From NCBI GenBank assembly GCA_022600335.1, contig JAHZKN010000286.1, positions 1 through 8,171 of the forward strand: a DNA stretch of 8,171 nucleotides, read 5' to 3'. The notes below the pieces were generated by a model. That model saw only the letters and a program-made list of their open reading frames with translations. It had not been told where the DNA came from and searched no databases. Source of the stretch: Alphaproteobacteria bacterium (GTDB lineage: Bacteria; Pseudomonadota; Alphaproteobacteria; Rhizobiales; Hyphomicrobiaceae). Every line of letters starts with the position of its first letter. The stretch's first letter is position 1. Below, piece by piece: positions 6,552 through 8,171 of the stretch. The translations under genes and the position numbers were made by a program.

Positions 6552-8078
6552 TTACTTGACCGAGTGATCCCAGTCTTCGCTGGGCTCAATTTGCAGGTCT
6601 TCGTGGCGGCCATCAGCGTGGGTAATTGAGACGCCCCACCATTTGCGACGCACCTCATAATAATGCGCTTCTGGATCATAAACCTGATTGGCTGCACCAA
6701 GGGTCAGCACATCCAAGCGTCCGATGGCTTGCAGCAGGGCATAGGAATTGACGACGAGATTGCGTTTGGTCGTCTCAAGCTGCACCTGAGAATTCAGGAA
6801 TTCCTGCTCCGCGTTGAGCACATCCAAGAGATCACGTTGCCCAACGCGCTCTTCTTCTCGCACGCCAGCAAGGGCGATGCGATTGCTTTCAACCTGGACA
6901 CGATCAGATTCCAGCTGAGCGCGGGCTGCGGAAAGTTGTGACCACGCGCCAACTACGGCTGCTTCTGCCGTAACGCGAGCTTGTTCAATCTCCTGGATAA
7001 AGCTGACGTGGGTATGCTTGGCTTGGCGCACACGGGCGTGCACTTCGCCTCCTTGGTAAAAGGGCACGGTGAGACGACCAGTGACAGTTGTCGTCTCTGT
7101 TTCATTAAATCCAAAGCCGCCGCCAGTACCGCCTCCCTGACCAAAGCGATCTGCGTGACTGGCTTCCAGCTGTATTGATGGCAACAATTCACCGCGAATG
7201 CGATTGACGGCATAACCTGCAGCTTGTTCTTGGTAGAGCGCAATCACAACATTTGGATTTTCTTGACGCGCTACGGAAATGGCTTCGCCGATCGAGCCTG
7301 GAATTCCGCGGCTGTAATTTGATGGTGCGACCAAGCGGTTCGGCGGATGTCCGATAACCTGCTTAAAGTTGGCGCGGCTTGTCTTGAGATTAGCGCGCGC
7401 CAAATCAAGCGACGACACCGCGCCCGCCCGCCGCGCCCGCGCTTGGGCAACGTCTGTCTTAGTGACTTCACCCACAGAAAACCGCTGCTGCGTGGCATCA
7501 AGTTCGTTTGTCAACACACGCACATTGCGCTCGTTTATGCGCACGATGGCTTGATCCCGCAGCACGTCCATAAATGCTGTCACCGCATCCAGCAGAACCG
7601 CTTGTTCCGTATTGCGCAGCGTTTCACGTGCAGCCCGTACCGTGGCTTCACTTTCGTTGACGGCGTTGAACGTGCGAAACCCTGTGAACACGGGCTGGGT
7701 AAAATCAACCTGATAGCCACGCGGATGCGTAACGGTCGTGTTGCTCGGCGGGCCAACCGTTGTCTTTTGGTAGTTAATGTCAGCGCTTCCGGTCAACGTT
7801 GGGCGATACCCGGACATGGCGCGGGCGACTTCTTCGTCGCTCGCACGCAACCGGGCGCGTTCTGCATCAATGCGCGGGCTATAGCGATAGGCTGACGATA
7901 GAGCCTCAATCAACGTTTCTGCGCGAACGCTTGTGTGCGTGAGGGTCAATGCCAGGCACACGAAAACAGTACACGTCATGCGGCTCCAAACAGCGTAGCC
8001 GATGCGAGCGGTTGCGCTGGCAGGTTTTGTGGGCCCAATGTTCGATGGCCCAATGCTCGATGGTAAGTGCAACCGCAT
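6552..8078 (-). CDS. tolC: TolC-family outer membrane efflux/secretion channel
   Basis: TolC-family proteins form trimeric channels through the outer membrane and periplasm and dock to RND/ABC/MFS pumps or type I secretion systems to export drugs, toxins or proteins. The 508-residue precursor has a hydrophobic signal segment (MTCTVFVCLALTLTHTSVRA, 34-53), with probable cleavage before ETLIEAL (54). The internal structural duplication of the family is visible: QPVFTGFRT (128-136) with RFSVGEVTKTDVAQARA (199-215), then VPFYQGGEV (338-346) with RVGQRDLLDVLNAEQEFLNSQ (411-431). Coiled-coil helices surround these. A Gly-rich loop (314-322) lies before a predicted beta strand. The C-terminal tail is charged and acidic. 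The start is uncertain: the ATG at 8078 lacks a clear Shine-Dalgarno and gives an unusually long 33-residue extension, whereas the ATG at 7979 has GGAG 4 nt upstream but leaves a signal peptide without positive charge. The longer form is preferred because Arg25 and Arg33 then flank the hydrophobic core. No pump or adaptor gene is in the window. Confidence 0.93.
   Translation of the reverse strand: MRLHLPSSIGPSNIGPTKPASATARIGYAVWSRMTCTVFVCLALTLTHTSVRAETLIEALSSAYRYSPRIDAERARLRASDEEVARAMSGYRPTLTGSADINYQKTTVGPPSNTTVTHPRGYQVDFTQPVFTGFRTFNAVNESEATVRAARETLRNTEQAVLLDAVTAFMDVLRDQAIVRINERNVRVLTNELDATQQRFSVGEVTKTDVAQARARRAGAVSSLDLARANLKTSRANFKQVIGHPPNRLVAPSNYSRGIPGSIGEAISVARQENPNVVIALYQEQAAGYAVNRIRGELLPSIQLEASHADRFGQGGGTGGGFGFNETETTTVTGRLTVPFYQGGEVHARVRQAKHTHVSFIQEIEQARVTAEAAVVGAWSQLSAARAQLESDRVQVESNRIALAGVREEERVGQRDLLDVLNAEQEFLNSQVQLETTKRNLVVNSYALLQAIGRLDVLTLGAANQVYDPEAHYYEVRRKWWGVSITHADGRHEDLQIEPSEDWDHSVK
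8033..8062. repeat. 15-bp tandem duplication in the tolC 5' end
   Basis: Two adjacent copies of a 15-bp unit, GCCCAATG[T/C]TCGATG (8033-8047 and 8048-8062), differ at one base. In the tolC frame they encode a repeated I-G-P unit (SSIGPSNIGPT, residues 7-17) ahead of the signal peptide core. Being a multiple of three, the duplication keeps the frame open. Confidence 0.75.
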
Positions 8079-8109
8079 GCTGATCGTTCAAATCCAGAGA
8101 ATCAGAAAC

Positions 8110-8139
8110 GCGCGCCGCAGGCAAAAATTTGCGGCGCGC
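8110..8139 (-). terminator. Strong GC-rich hairpin upstream of tolC, possible terminator
   Basis: GCGCGCCGCA (8110-8119) and TGCGGCGCGC (8130-8139) form a perfect 10-bp stem around a 10-nt A/T-rich loop. On the minus strand it is followed by GTTTCTGATTCT, only a weak T-tract. A smaller adjacent hairpin (CTCGA-CCCAT-TCGAG, 8140-8154) lies on its 5' side. It could end an upstream minus-strand gene: a TAG at 8160-8158 follows the short open stretch at the right edge, though too little is present to identify a gene. It could also be a leader structure for tolC. Confidence 0.45.
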
Positions 8140-8171
8140 CTCGACCCATTCGAGATGCTAAAAACCCAACG

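Noticed and set aside
7347..7895. Plus-strand 182-codon open frame opposite tolC
   Set aside because: It is antisense to a well-supported TolC sequence, has no recognisable domain and no evident ribosome-binding context.
8155..8171. C-terminal end of an upstream gene (for example pcm) at the right edge
   Set aside because: Only three codons before a TAG are visible on the minus strand, far too little to identify a gene, although pcm would fit known alphaproteobacterial gene order.

Overview
The window looks like a chromosomal segment of an alphaproteobacterium. The main reason is the gene order: a TolC-family outer-membrane channel, then DUF2497/PopZ polar organizing proteins, then valyl-tRNA synthetase, all in one direction. 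This order is typical of Alphaproteobacteria, and PopZ is essentially confined to that class. The sequence is moderately GC-rich. No mobile element, CRISPR array, rRNA or tRNA was seen.

All recognisable genes are on the minus strand, so transcription runs from high to low coordinates. In that order they are: a perfect 10-bp-stem hairpin (8110-8139) upstream of tolC; tolC (6552-8078), an outer-membrane efflux/type I secretion duct; a first popZ-like gene, here paralog A (5067-6290); a second, clearly related popZ-like gene, paralog B (3469-4806); valS (598-3279); and the first 92 codons of ilvD (1-277), cut by the left edge. The gaps are about 190-320 bp, so this is a co-directional cluster whose genes may have their own promoters rather than one tightly packed operon.

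The genes serve different roles: envelope export (TolC), cell-pole and centromere organisation (PopZ), translation (ValRS) and branched-chain amino acid synthesis (IlvD). The cluster is probably held together by ancestral synteny more than by shared pathway, although ValRS and IlvD both concern valine.

The unusual feature is the tandem pair of PopZ-like genes where the well-studied arrangement has one. Both are more than twice the length of Caulobacter PopZ. Both keep the MEEILASIR N-terminal motif at residue 12 and the C-terminal helix with WL..NMPR.VE. They differ in linker composition and in which end stays closest to the canonical sequence. They also share a short internal GRLxDA motif. 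This suggests a duplicated, diverged polar scaffold and is the best lead in the window.
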